From assembly GCA_041941305.1 (NCBI GenBank), contig JBGTQJ010000017.1, forward strand, positions 93,602 to 157,601: 64,000 bases of DNA. Direction: 5' to 3'. Shown piece by piece: positions 17,828 to 27,238 of this stretch (its first letter is position 1; each line of letters starts with the position of its first letter). A model generated the notes under the pieces. That model saw only the letters and a list, made by a program, of their open reading frames with translations, made no database searches and was not told the DNA's origin. The position numbers and the translations under genes are program-made. This stretch comes from JANSWP01 sp041941305. GTDB taxonomy: Bacteria; Bacteroidota; Bacteroidia; Chitinophagales; Saprospiraceae.

Positions 17828-20566
17828 TCATTTTTGTGTTTTATTTTTTGAACCTTCAGCTAAATATTTTCTCACTAGTTTTTTGAATCGTTTAGTATCT
17901 CTGATATTATCGAGGTCTGTGTCTTTTTGTATTTTGGTATGGTCATTAAATCCTTTTTCAAGGGCTTTTTCAAACCAGTCTAGTGCTGTGTCTTTGTCAT
18001 TTACTAGTGCAAAGGCACAACAAATATTGTAATCATTACCTGGGTCGTCTGGTTTCAATTTTATTGCTTTTTGAAATATCTCCAAAGCCTTTTGTGGCTC
18101 TTTTATTTGTCCATAATAATTACCTACGTGCCTTAAATAGTGAGTATTTTTTGGATAGAGTTTCATACCACTTTTAAGGATATCATCTCTTTCTTTGAAT
18201 TGTCCAGTTTGGTGATAAACTTTCGCTAATTGTAGGCGGATATAGCTCCATTTGTAGTTTGGGTTTAATTCAATGATTTTTTCTAACTGAATTTCGGCTG
18301 TTTGGAGATTTCCTCTTTTGAGGGCTATAAGCGCTGCATTTTTTATGGCATCCAAAAAATTTGGGTGATGAGTAAGTGCCATTTGGTTGTATTCCTCTGA
18401 TTTATCCAAACTGTCCTGGGTGTAATACATATATGCCAAAGATTCTAAAGCTAGAATATGATTTTGCTGTATGGTGAGGATTTTTTTAAATTCGTTTTTA
18501 GCTTCCTCCTTTTTATTTAAATGATAAAAGAAAAATCCAAGAGCAATTCTATCTGATAAAGTTTGTAATTGGATTGAAATTATTTTTTGAATGAGTTGGT
18601 CTGCCTTTTCATGTTCTCCAAGATTCTTATAAAAGGAGTGAGCCTGTATCAATATTTTAATATTTTCAGGATTTAGCTCAACTACTTTATCATTCAAAGG
18701 AATAGCTTTATAGGGATATCCTTCACGTCGATAAAATTCTCCAATTCTTTGATAGGTATAGCTCCTTTTGGGAAGAATTTGGATAGCTTTTTCAAAAAAC
18801 TGTTCAGCTTTTTCCTCGTTTCCCTTTTTTAACTGAACCCATCCTGAAACGACGAGAGCAGGAATATATTCCTTCCAAATTTCCAGTGCTTTGTTCAGGT
18901 ATTTTTCTCCTTTGTCTATATTATCAAGGTAAAAATAAAGGTCAATTAATGTTTCGTATACCCAGTAATTATTCGAATCCAATTTTATGGCTTTCTCGGC
19001 GTATTTTACAGCAGGTAGGTGCATGTAAAGCATATTCAATGCATCTGATAGTCCGGCATAAGGAATTGCCCAGTTTGGAGCCTGGTCACTAGCTTTTAGA
19101 AAATACTTTTTGGCAGTATCGAAATCTCCTCTCCTTTTGTAAATCATGCCAGCTTCCAAATAACTATAGGGAACCCAATCAGCCAGTGATTGAGTTTTTA
19201 TCTGTTGCTCAAGTGCCAGAGAATATAAAGAATCGTCATTAATTTGATCTGCCTCCAATCTCCATACCAAACCCTGGAAATAGGATTGTTTGGATTTCAA
19301 AGGTTTGTACATATAATGCTCTTTTCCTAATAATTCAGTAGCCCGTTCGAGGTAATCAGGGTATAGTTTGTACTTAGCGTCATTATTAAACCTGTGAGCC
19401 AATTCTGTGGAATCAGATTCCAAATAGTCATTGATAGCCTGTTGAGCATCGTCCATCAAGGCTGCTACGAAACTGCGAATCAGAAAACCATGCATTTCTT
19501 TGATGCCAGACTCTTTTATTAAAACCTCATATAGAGCATTGGCACTACCCGCTTCTGGGAACATCAGATGATCAGAGTCGATGGCTGCTAAAAAAGCATT
19601 GTAAATTTCCTGGATTGAAGAATCTGCATGCGCAAAGATCAATTCTTCCATTCCCCGCTTTGCCCCGGGAGAAAAAGGCTGAAGTTGTTGTTTTTTTTCT
19701 TCTAATTTTTGAGCTAGTAAGCCTTGATCCACCATAGCCAGTAAGGCTTCCTTATTTCCCATAGCAATTGGATTTTGGGTTTGTGGAGCTGTTTCCTGGG
19801 GCACTTGATCTTCCAGATAACGGTCAATTTCTTTGAGTTTTATCTTTAAGTCCTTGTCGTGATCAGCCAAACCGTATAATCCCTCGACTAAATGGTAGGA
19901 AAATGCACCTCTTCCACCTCCCCATTGTATGCCTTCCAGGCTAAATTCGTTGGATTGACAGGAAAGGATTTTAATTGCATTCTGAACCTGAGCAATATTC
20001 GCCGTTGTAATTCCAGTCCCTCCTATTGGAGTACCCGCGAGCTTCCCTGCCCGACAAGCATCCGTAATGAGCAAAACCTCGGCTTTATTTGATGTAGTCA
20101 ATGTATTGACAACCGATTGAAGATTAGATACTTGTAGATTGTTGCCTGCCATGTACATAAAATTCATAGCGTCCCAACAAAGCAAAAACCCCAATTGATC
20201 CACTAATTTCTGTTCAATATCACCATGTCCAGAAAAGTAAATTACTGCCTGATCACCAGATTGGCATTTTTCAAGCAACCAATACATCGCCATGTTGACA
20301 CTGCCTCCCGTTGCTTCCTCATTTAGCAGGATTTGGATTTGTTCTTTTGGTAAATTACCCCCTGCTGAAGATTGTAACCATTCTGCAAATGCCAAAGCGT
20401 CTTTATCTGCGAATCGAAGGTCGGGAAGATGTTGGTAATCGGAAATCCCCACAACTACTGCATAGGTGTTGTTTAAGGAAGTAGTTAAAGGTTGACACAA
20501 TAAATTGATATTAAAAAAAACTAAGGCAAGACTTAATAGGCAGGCATTTTTCATAGCAGAATTCAC
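17828..20566 (-). CDS. Exported caspase-like (C14) peptidase fused to TPR repeats
   Basis: A 912-residue protein. A signal peptide (to ~residue 25) is followed by a caspase/metacaspase domain: YAVVVGISDYQHLP, VIYFSGHGD with His114, and VLLITDACRAGK with Cys171, so the dyad is intact. Many TPR motifs fill residues ~440-900 (YLEAGMIYKRRGDFDTAKKYF, AIPYAGLSDALNMLYMHLPA). C14 enzymes usually cut after Arg/Lys or Asp; TPR arrays bind partners. A periplasmic or secreted location is implied by the signal. No T9SS tail is seen. It is one of four clan-CD-like proteins in the window. The start could also be Met5. Confidence 0.9.
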   Translation of the reverse strand: MNSAMKNACLLSLALVFFNINLLCQPLTTSLNNTYAVVVGISDYQHLPDLRFADKDALAFAEWLQSSAGGNLPKEQIQILLNEEATGGSVNMAMYWLLEKCQSGDQAVIYFSGHGDIEQKLVDQLGFLLCWDAMNFMYMAGNNLQVSNLQSVVNTLTTSNKAEVLLITDACRAGKLAGTPIGGTGITTANIAQVQNAIKILSCQSNEFSLEGIQWGGGRGAFSYHLVEGLYGLADHDKDLKIKLKEIDRYLEDQVPQETAPQTQNPIAMGNKEALLAMVDQGLLAQKLEEKKQQLQPFSPGAKRGMEELIFAHADSSIQEIYNAFLAAIDSDHLMFPEAGSANALYEVLIKESGIKEMHGFLIRSFVAALMDDAQQAINDYLESDSTELAHRFNNDAKYKLYPDYLERATELLGKEHYMYKPLKSKQSYFQGLVWRLEADQINDDSLYSLALEQQIKTQSLADWVPYSYLEAGMIYKRRGDFDTAKKYFLKASDQAPNWAIPYAGLSDALNMLYMHLPAVKYAEKAIKLDSNNYWVYETLIDLYFYLDNIDKGEKYLNKALEIWKEYIPALVVSGWVQLKKGNEEKAEQFFEKAIQILPKRSYTYQRIGEFYRREGYPYKAIPLNDKVVELNPENIKILIQAHSFYKNLGEHEKADQLIQKIISIQLQTLSDRIALGFFFYHLNKKEEAKNEFKKILTIQQNHILALESLAYMYYTQDSLDKSEEYNQMALTHHPNFLDAIKNAALIALKRGNLQTAEIQLEKIIELNPNYKWSYIRLQLAKVYHQTGQFKERDDILKSGMKLYPKNTHYLRHVGNYYGQIKEPQKALEIFQKAIKLKPDDPGNDYNICCAFALVNDKDTALDWFEKALEKGFNDHTKIQKDTDLDNIRDTKRFKKLVRKYLAEGSKNKTQK

Positions 20567-20734
20567 TTTAGGATGGACTAAAACAACTTTAAATTAGGAA
20601 AATATTTTAGGACTCCTCTGTGTACTTAATTTGATTTGTTGAGTAGAATGTTACCTTTTTGATGTAGTGTAAAGTAAATTTACTTGCATATTTGGTTAAA
20701 ATGGGTTCCAAAATCAAATTAAAGAAGAGTTTAA

Positions 20735-21526
20735 TCAGACCAAAAGCTCATTTGCAAGAATCTCAAAAAACCTATCTCTTGCAAAACGTTCTCTCCACGG
20801 AGAATGACCACATTTTTCCAATTCATAAAACATAAAATCTTCCAATAATCTTGAACATGGGTCTTTTACACCTTTAATTGGATGTGGATCGTAATCACCA
20901 TGAATGACAACTACAGGGCAATTTATTTTTTCAAAAACTTCCATCAATTTGCCAGAATTGCGCATTTCCCAGGATTCATTCCATGTGGTTTCTGACAATG
21001 AAGGTTCAAAATTTAATAGTTCAGGTTGGGAAGCGATCGGAGCATAGGAATCCGCTTTTGTAATCAATTCCAGAAATCGATTTAGTTTTTCTCCTTTTTT
21101 CATTCCTATTTCCTGCATGATTTCAAAATATTGGAAGATTTCATTTTGCTCTTTTTTTGTTAGCCGGCTTATTCGCTCATTCATAATTTCATTGCTCACT
21201 GCTTCTTCAAAAGGGGGTGTACCGACCAAAATTAATTTAGAAACAAATTGAGGGTACTTTTCACAAAACAAACAGGCCAGCCAAGCCCCCCAGGAGTGGC
21301 CAAAAACAACAACAGGAGCTTTACAAAGGTGATCCAAAATATCTCTGATGTCTTCAATTAAATCTGACATGCTTGTTTTTGTCTGGATGAATTCAATTAC
21401 TCCATATTTTTTAGAAAGTTCTAAAGCAACAGGATTTAAATCACCAATTGCTCCTGGACCACCATGAAGGAGGATACTTATGAAAGGAGATGCCCCATGG
21501 ATTCGATATGATTTCATAAAACTCAT
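20735..21526 (-). CDS. Alpha/beta hydrolase
   Basis: A 263-residue cytoplasmic protein with an alpha/beta-hydrolase fold. It has the oxyanion-loop motif HGGPG (21-25), as in the proline iminopeptidase (S33) branch, and a nucleophile elbow GHSWGA with Ser78. An acid follows in IHGDYDPHP and the catalytic histidine in KCGHSPWRER. No signal peptide. The substrate cannot be told; peptidase or esterase are both possible. It stands alone between the caspase gene and the divergent pyrR. Confidence 0.87.
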   Translation of the reverse strand: MSFMKSYRIHGASPFISILLHGGPGAIGDLNPVALELSKKYGVIEFIQTKTSMSDLIEDIRDILDHLCKAPVVVFGHSWGAWLACLFCEKYPQFVSKLILVGTPPFEEAVSNEIMNERISRLTKKEQNEIFQYFEIMQEIGMKKGEKLNRFLELITKADSYAPIASQPELLNFEPSLSETTWNESWEMRNSGKLMEVFEKINCPVVVIHGDYDPHPIKGVKDPCSRLLEDFMFYELEKCGHSPWRERFARDRFFEILANELLV

Positions 21527-21642
21527 TCCGATTTTTGATACTTTTCAATTATTCCCTATTAAGGGCTGAAAGGGTAAAAAAAATTAACTTATATAACATC
21601 AATTATTTTTCCACAATTCCAACGCAATAATAAGGAATGAAT

Positions 21643-21650
21643 TAACTTTG
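21643..21650 (+). promoter_or_regulatory. Candidate -7 promoter element of pyrR
   Basis: TAACTTTG matches the Bacteroidota -7 consensus TAnnTTTG. It ends only 7 bases before the ATG, which would place transcription start at or next to the start codon (a leaderless mRNA). No good TTG -33 element is seen at the usual spacing, so confidence is moderate. Confidence 0.45.
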
Positions 21651-21657
21651 CCGCCAC

Positions 21658-22212
21658 ATGAACCATGGCCGAGTCATATTAAACCAAGCACGTTTTGAGC
21701 TGACCATCGATCGTCTTTGTCATCAACTCATCGAAAATTACGATTTGTTTGAAAACACCTGTCTTATTGGTATACAGCCTCGTGGCATTTTTGTCTCTGA
21801 TCGCATACACCAAAGGCTGTTGTCCATCCTAAATATCCCCAGTATTGACTATGGCAAACTAGACATCACATTCTATCGTGATGATTACCGAATTCGAACC
21901 AAGCCATTGAAAGCCAATGTCACCGACATGGATTTTCTCGTAGATGATAAAAATGTTATTTTGATAGATGACGTCCTCTATACTGGACGGACTGTACAAG
22001 CAGCAATGACAGCATTACAACATTATGGCAGACCCAAACAAGTTGAATTATTGTCTTTGATTGATCGAAGGTTCAACAGGCATTTGCCGATTAAATGTGA
22101 TTATACCGGATTTGTAGTAGATGCACTGGATGAAGCATATGTCAAGGTAGAATGGAAGGAAACAGATGGAGAGGATAAAGTTTTGATTTTTTCAGAGAAA
22201 CAGGAATCGTAA
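21658..22212 (+). CDS. pyrR: Bifunctional pyr regulator / uracil phosphoribosyltransferase PyrR
   Basis: A 184-residue phosphoribosyltransferase-fold protein. The PRPP-binding loop is VILIDDVLYTGRTVQAA (residues 101-117). The pyrophosphate/hood region is IGIQPRGIFVSDRI, and the C-terminal VDALDEAYVKVEW is typical of PyrR. PyrR converts uracil and PRPP to UMP and, in Gram-positive bacteria, binds pyr mRNA to control attenuation. Here pyrB follows after 29 bp, so the pair is one operon. The gap holds no attenuator and the predicted promoter lies on the start codon, so RNA attenuation of this operon looks unlikely (inference). Confidence 0.92.
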   Translation: MNHGRVILNQARFELTIDRLCHQLIENYDLFENTCLIGIQPRGIFVSDRIHQRLLSILNIPSIDYGKLDITFYRDDYRIRTKPLKANVTDMDFLVDDKNVILIDDVLYTGRTVQAAMTALQHYGRPKQVELLSLIDRRFNRHLPIKCDYTGFVVDALDEAYVKVEWKETDGEDKVLIFSEKQES

Positions 22213-22241
22213 TTAATTATTCGAAATACGTAAAATCCCAT

Positions 22242-23165
22242 ATGGCGGAACTTAGTACGAAACATGTTATTGGTATCAAGGATTTGACAGCAGCAGACAT
22301 CAATTTGATTTTTGAAACTGCTGAAAATTTTAAGGAAGTTATAAACCGCCCCATCAAAAAAGTTCCTTCACTAAGAGATATTACGGTAGCGAATTTATTT
22401 TTTGAGAACTCAACCAGAACCAGAATTTCCTTCGAGTTGGCGGAAAAAAGGCTTTCTGCAGATGTTGTTAATTTTAGTGCCTCCTCCTCCTCTGTAAAAA
22501 AGGGTGAAACCCTATTAGACACGGTTAATAATATACTTTCGATGAAAGTAGATATGGTGGTGATGCGGCACCCTGCTCCAGGAGCACCAAAATATTTATC
22601 TCGGCAAATAGATGCCAATGTTATTAATGCAGGAGATGGTACACATGAACATCCTACACAAGGATTATTGGATGCTTTTTCCATGAGAGAGCAATTGGGA
22701 GATTTGGAAAATAAAAACATTGCCATTTTTGGAGACATCATGCACTCCAGAGTAGCATTGAGCAATATCTTTTGCCTTCAAAAATTAGGGGCAAATGTTA
22801 AAGTTTGTGGACCACCAACACTAATACCCAAGCACATTGACAAGCTTGGAGTAGGTGTTTCGTTTAATGTTCAAGAAACGCTGGAATGGTGCGATGTTGC
22901 CAATGTTTTGAGAATACAATTGGAAAGACAAGACATCAAATATTTCCCTACACTTAGGGAGTATTCACAATATTTTGGAATAAATAAAAAGCTATTAGAT
23001 AATCTTGATAAAGAGATAGTTATCATGCATCCAGGACCAATAAATCGTGGAGTTGAAATAACTAGCGATGTAGCAGATTCAGAACATTCAATTATTTTAC
23101 AACAAGTCGAAAACGGGGTAGCGATCAGAATGGCGGTCTTGTTTCTCTTAGCGACAAAAAGATAA
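22242..23165 (+). CDS. pyrB: Aspartate carbamoyltransferase catalytic subunit
   Basis: A 307-residue enzyme of de novo pyrimidine synthesis, joining carbamoyl phosphate and aspartate. The carbamoyl-phosphate loop is FFENSTRTRISFELAEKR (residues ~48-65). MRHPAPGAPKYLSRQ and INAGDGTHEHPTQGLLD carry the active-site His and Gln, and IMHPGPINRGVEI is the C-terminal aspartate-binding loop. The length is normal for the family. It is co-directional with pyrR; no regulatory subunit gene follows within the window. Confidence 0.96.
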   Translation: MAELSTKHVIGIKDLTAADINLIFETAENFKEVINRPIKKVPSLRDITVANLFFENSTRTRISFELAEKRLSADVVNFSASSSSVKKGETLLDTVNNILSMKVDMVVMRHPAPGAPKYLSRQIDANVINAGDGTHEHPTQGLLDAFSMREQLGDLENKNIAIFGDIMHSRVALSNIFCLQKLGANVKVCGPPTLIPKHIDKLGVGVSFNVQETLEWCDVANVLRIQLERQDIKYFPTLREYSQYFGINKKLLDNLDKEIVIMHPGPINRGVEITSDVADSEHSIILQQVENGVAIRMAVLFLLATKR

Positions 23166-23183
23166 TTTGTATATATAAATTTT

Positions 23184-23338
23184 AGAGCATGTTTAAATTT
23201 TTCCTGCCTGATAACCAACACTTTAAGAACCTGGTTTCAAATCAAATCGGTCATTAATAATGATAAATTCCCTCTTTGATTTTTCACCTGAATCTTAAAT
23301 TTCTGATTATCAGTTTGTAAAATTTTTATACATACTCT
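23184..23338. repeat. MITE-like fold-back element, copy B (short form)
   Basis: A 155-bp imperfect palindrome centred at 23260.5. Its ends are AGAGCATGTTTAAA and the complement of AGAGTATGTATAAA. Internal sequence such as GAACCTGG.TTCAAATCA and GATAAATTCC is shared with copy A at 13052-13250. It lacks the nested GTGCCA...ATCCC segments of copy A. It fills half of the 301-bp spacer after pyrB and could also terminate pyrB transcription. Confidence 0.72.
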
Positions 23339-23418
23339 TACCGAGAAATCACTTAGGTCATTTTTCTTGTCTTTTAGTTAAGTATCTTTTAAAACCGCAC
23401 TTTTAGTATTCATTCGTT

Positions 23419-23447
23419 TTGTAAACAAGTCAAAATGACTATCTTGG
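23419..23447 (+). promoter_or_regulatory. Candidate promoter of the coiled-coil gene
   Basis: TTG at 23419-23421, 18 bases, then TATCTTGG at 23440-23447, close to the Bacteroidota TTG-N17/19-TAnnTTTG pattern with one mismatch. It would give a short leader of about 13 bases before ATG 23467. Confidence 0.45.
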
Positions 23448-23466
23448 TTGATTAAAATCCATCCGT

Positions 23467-26400
23467 ATGAAAGATCACATATACATTTTTATTATTCTGG
23501 CTATAAGCTTTGTTGGAATAGACATTGATGCCCAAAATTGTGCTACCATTATTGAGGAAGATAAAACGATTAGTGGAACGCATATTTTAAGGACTTATCC
23601 TCAAACAATGGTGGTGAGAGGAAACTATACTTATTCAATTCAATTGTTGAATGATGATAAAGGAATTTTGGCAAAAGTTTTTTCCAAAGCTGGAGTATTA
23701 TTCAATTTGGATGATGAAATCATTTTTATGGATTATGGCGGAAACAGAAAAAGTTACCGTTTTATTGAAATGGGAGAAATGATTCGCCAGGCTGGAACAC
23801 CTGTACATCAAAACGTTCTTCAATTGGATCTTGCCGCAGTCAATTGGTTTGCAAAAACGACCATTAGTACCATATATATCAAGAACAACATTAGCAATGA
23901 AATGAGAAAGTTTACGGTTAACTCTAACCGTCAGGCTGAATTTCGAAAAATGTCCAGTTGCTTTTTTGAGCGATTGAATAAAAACCTGGTTACAGATACT
24001 CCATTAACCGGAAGTACAGTGGGTTCAAGGCCATCTACTCCTCCAAAAGCGAATTCAGGTTCAGATGACAAGGTTTGGAAAACCAAACCGGAGGAAATTA
24101 AATCTCAAAACAATGAGGAAGTTGTAAGATTGCAGGCTCAATTACAAGCGACAAAAGATAAACTCAAGGCTGAAATTGAGGCTGAGAGAGAAAAAGCCAA
24201 CAAAGTAAAGCAACAATTGGCTGAAGAAGTTTCTGCTTCCCGACAGCAGGCTGAAGAACAAAAGGCCAAATATGCTCAAGAAGTATTGGAAGCCAGAAAA
24301 AGATCCCAGGCGGAGATTGATAATTCTCAAAAAGGTGTGGCCCAATCAGTTGTTGACGCAAAAGAAAAGGCTCAATCGGAAATTGAAAAGATCAATGCCA
24401 ATGTTGTGGAAGCCAAGACCAGGGCAGCAAAAGAAATTCAGGATGCCAAGTTAGAATCAGCTGAACAGGTTGCACAGGCAAGAGAACAAGCAGCAAAAGA
24501 GATTCAGGAGTTGAAGAAGAATATGGAGATGACCAAATTGGAGTATGCTGATGAAATCGCCTCAGCGCGAGAAAACTCCTCCTCCGAGATTGACAAAATT
24601 AGAGAAGAGACTGCTTCAATGGTGGCCCAGGCCAGAGAAAAAGCTAAATTGGAACAAAATAGAACTGCTGAAGAGGTGGTTGAAAGTAAAAAAACAGCAG
24701 CAGAGCAAATTTTAACCGTCCAGGAAGAAAATGCGGCAGAAATCGCTAAGCTTAGAGAACAGGCTGTCGTGGAAAAAGAAAAAATAGCATTTGATATGGC
24801 AGAAGCCAAGAGAAAAGCTGCTGAGGAAATGACCTTGCTGAAGGAAACCAGTGCCTCTCAAATGGCTGAAATTCGTGAAAATAATGCAAAAGAAAAGGAA
24901 GCAGCTGCATTGGACATTGCAAACGCCAAAAAACGAGCCGCTGAGCAAATCAATCAATTTAATCAGCAAGTAGCGACTGAGAAACAAAAGGCCAATCAAG
25001 AAATCGCAGCCACCCGCGAAGCTTCGGCACAAGAAGTAGCACAAGCAAAAGCAGCTGCCGAAAAGGAAAAAGAGGATGCAGCAAAAGAAATTGCAGCAGC
25101 GAAGCAAAAGGCAGCTGAAGAAATTGCCAAAATAAACCAGGAAGAAGCAGCTGCAATATCGGCAGCCAGGGAGAATGCAGAAAAAGAAAAACAAAGAATT
25201 GCAGACGAGGTAGCTGCCGCCAAAAAACGTGCTGAAGATGAAATTGCAAAAATTCAGGAGGAAGTCCGCATAGCCATTGAGGAAGCAAAAACCAATGAGG
25301 AAAATATCAAAAAACAAACTGCTCAAGAAATTGTAGCCGCTAAGGAAAAGGCACAACAGGAAATTCAAAAAGCCCAAAGCGTAGCTACTGGGGAAGTAGA
25401 AGAAGCTGTTAAAAAAGCAGCTGAAGCCAAACAACAATATGCCTCCGAAATTTCATCGGCACAACAAACGGCTGAAGACCGAATTGCCCAAATTCAAAAA
25501 GAAGCTGCACAGGCCATTGAGGATGCCAGAAAACGAGAGGAAGAAATAAAAAACATGTCAGCCGAGGAAGTAGTAAATGCAAGGGAAAAAGCCAATAAAG
25601 AAGCATTAGCTGCTCAGGAAAAAGCTGCATTGGCAATTTCTGATGCGAAGCAAAAAACAGAGTTAGCCAAACAACAATCCGCTACTGAAATAGCTGAGGC
25701 AAAGAAGAATGCTGCTGAAAATATCTCCCAGATAAAACAACAAGAAGCTGAGGAGGTAAGAAGATCAAAAGAAGCTGCCGCCAATGAAAGACAAAGAATT
25801 GCTTCAGAATTAGCTTCGGCAAAAGAACAAGCTGCCCAGGATATAACAGCAATGAAACAACAGGTTGCTGAAGAAATACGAAGTGCAAGAGAGGAAGCTG
25901 CGAAACAAAGAGAAGCCAGCGCTCTTGAAATTTTGCGTGCCAAAGAAGCTGCTGCCGAACAAGTAGCAACAACCAAGGAAACTGCTGCAAAAGAGGTCGC
26001 TGCAACCAGAAAGCAAGCTTCAGAAGCAATTGCTGAAGCAACAAGACAAACAGAGGAGAAAAAAGCTGACTTAGCCGCACAAATTGCAGAAGCAGAATCT
26101 GCTGCGCAAAAACAAATTACACTTGCTCAGCAACACGCCAATGCAAAACTGCAAGAATATTCCAAGCAAGTTGCAGAAGCAGAGGCTACATCCAGAAAAG
26201 ATATTCAAGTGGCCCAGCAAACTTCAAAGGAAGAAATTGCTAAAATACAACAGGATAATGCAGAGAAAAAGCGCCAATATTTAGCTGAAGCAGAAGATGC
26301 CAGAGCCCAATCATTGGAAGAAATAAATAAAGCTAAAAAAGATGCTGCTGATGCTATTTACGAAACCAGACAACAAGCTACAGAACAAATTACAAAAATA

Positions 26401-26784
26401 AAAGAACAAACAGCCAGGAGCATTGCTGATGAACGTCAGAAACTATCCGATGAACAGATTAAAGTTGCGGACATGAAACAAAAGTCTCAACAAGCTGAAC
26501 AGGATTACATAGCAGCCCAAAGCAAATCTGATGAAATGATAAAAAAAGCTACTGAGGCTGAAACCAAATTCCAGACTGCTAAAACAAAGCTCGATGATAT
26601 ATTGAACAAAACAGCAGCCTCTGAAAGGAAATACGCTGAATTGGAAGGAAAGTTGGCTAATGAGCAAAGCAAGTACGACGACATCCAAAAACAAATCAAG
26701 GCAGCTCAGGCAGAATTGAAGCGAGTTCAGGACGAACTGGCAAGAAAGAAATCAGAATCCGGAAGTGGAGATGATAAAAATTAA
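23467..26784 (+). CDS. Giant exported alanine/glutamate-rich coiled-coil protein
   Basis: A 1105-residue protein. A signal peptide ends near residue 22 (IDIDAQ). Residues ~23-160 form a compact beta-rich domain with two cysteines that I do not recognise. From ~200 to the end it is a nearly uninterrupted Ala/Glu/Lys/Gln coiled coil built of degenerate ~13-residue units such as AKEIAAAKQKAAEEIAKI and AREKANKEALAAQEKAA. If continuous, the rod would be very long (at 0.15 nm per residue, more than 100 nm). It ends in a short charged tail (SGSGDDKN) without a T9SS domain. A periplasmic or surface filament or spacer role is inferred. Many spurious long frames on the opposite strand come from its codon bias. 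Confidence 0.85.
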   Translation: MKDHIYIFIILAISFVGIDIDAQNCATIIEEDKTISGTHILRTYPQTMVVRGNYTYSIQLLNDDKGILAKVFSKAGVLFNLDDEIIFMDYGGNRKSYRFIEMGEMIRQAGTPVHQNVLQLDLAAVNWFAKTTISTIYIKNNISNEMRKFTVNSNRQAEFRKMSSCFFERLNKNLVTDTPLTGSTVGSRPSTPPKANSGSDDKVWKTKPEEIKSQNNEEVVRLQAQLQATKDKLKAEIEAEREKANKVKQQLAEEVSASRQQAEEQKAKYAQEVLEARKRSQAEIDNSQKGVAQSVVDAKEKAQSEIEKINANVVEAKTRAAKEIQDAKLESAEQVAQAREQAAKEIQELKKNMEMTKLEYADEIASARENSSSEIDKIREETASMVAQAREKAKLEQNRTAEEVVESKKTAAEQILTVQEENAAEIAKLREQAVVEKEKIAFDMAEAKRKAAEEMTLLKETSASQMAEIRENNAKEKEAAALDIANAKKRAAEQINQFNQQVATEKQKANQEIAATREASAQEVAQAKAAAEKEKEDAAKEIAAAKQKAAEEIAKINQEEAAAISAARENAEKEKQRIADEVAAAKKRAEDEIAKIQEEVRIAIEEAKTNEENIKKQTAQEIVAAKEKAQQEIQKAQSVATGEVEEAVKKAAEAKQQYASEISSAQQTAEDRIAQIQKEAAQAIEDARKREEEIKNMSAEEVVNAREKANKEALAAQEKAALAISDAKQKTELAKQQSATEIAEAKKNAAENISQIKQQEAEEVRRSKEAAANERQRIASELASAKEQAAQDITAMKQQVAEEIRSAREEAAKQREASALEILRAKEAAAEQVATTKETAAKEVAATRKQASEAIAEATRQTEEKKADLAAQIAEAESAAQKQITLAQQHANAKLQEYSKQVAEAEATSRKDIQVAQQTSKEEIAKIQQDNAEKKRQYLAEAEDARAQSLEEINKAKKDAADAIYETRQQATEQITKIKEQTARSIADERQKLSDEQIKVADMKQKSQQAEQDYIAAQSKSDEMIKKATEAETKFQTAKTKLDDILNKTAASERKYAELEGKLANEQSKYDDIQKQIKAAQAELKRVQDELARKKSESGSGDDKN

Positions 26785-26796
26785 ATCTTTATTTTG

Positions 26797-27230
26797 TAAA
26801 TAAACAAGAGTCATCCCCTCAAAGGGGCGTGCTGAAGTTTTAGATTGGTTCTTAAATCATTGAATTTCAACTCACTATTTAATGTGCTTTTGTTGCGGGG
26901 TGCGAGTTGTGGGTTGGTCAAACCCGCAACTCGCACCGCGCAACAAAAACACATTACATAGTGAGTTGAAATTCAGTGATTTAAGATGTAATCTGAAAAT
27001 TCAGCTTGCCCCTTTGGGCAGGGGTGATTGGTTCTAAAAATATGCTCTGTGATTTTTTTCAAATTCAAGTTCAAGACCAAGTTCAAGCCCAAGAATTGAA
27101 ATTGAACTTGGTCTTGAACTTGAACTTTCAGGAATTTAGAAGAAAAAAACCTGCATAATCCTTTAGCACATCATGAAAATAATAGAACCAATCACCCCTG
27201 CCCTTTGGGGGATGATTCATGTTTATTTAT
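26797..27230. repeat. Compound palindrome of nested hairpins between convergent genes
   Basis: Several inverted repeats are stacked in the 454-bp spacer. 26851-26915 pairs with 26920-26985 (about 65-bp arms, ~5 mismatches, 4-base loop). 27064-27086 pairs perfectly with 27102-27124 (23 bp, 15-base loop). 27016-27036 pairs perfectly with 27183-27203 (21 bp) around the previous hairpin. The outer flanks near 26797 and 27230 are also related as inverted copies (TAAACAAGAGTCATCCCC against TAAACATGAATCATCCCC). Both flanking genes end here, so the structure can also act as a two-way terminator. Confidence 0.75.
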
Positions 27231-27238
27231 TAATGTTA

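Noticed and set aside
24142..26699. Many long open frames on the minus strand inside the coiled-coil gene
   Set aside because: They mirror the Ala/Glu/Lys codon bias of the real gene; their translations are low-complexity Leu/Phe/Ser or Ala/Ser strings with no domain or signal pattern.
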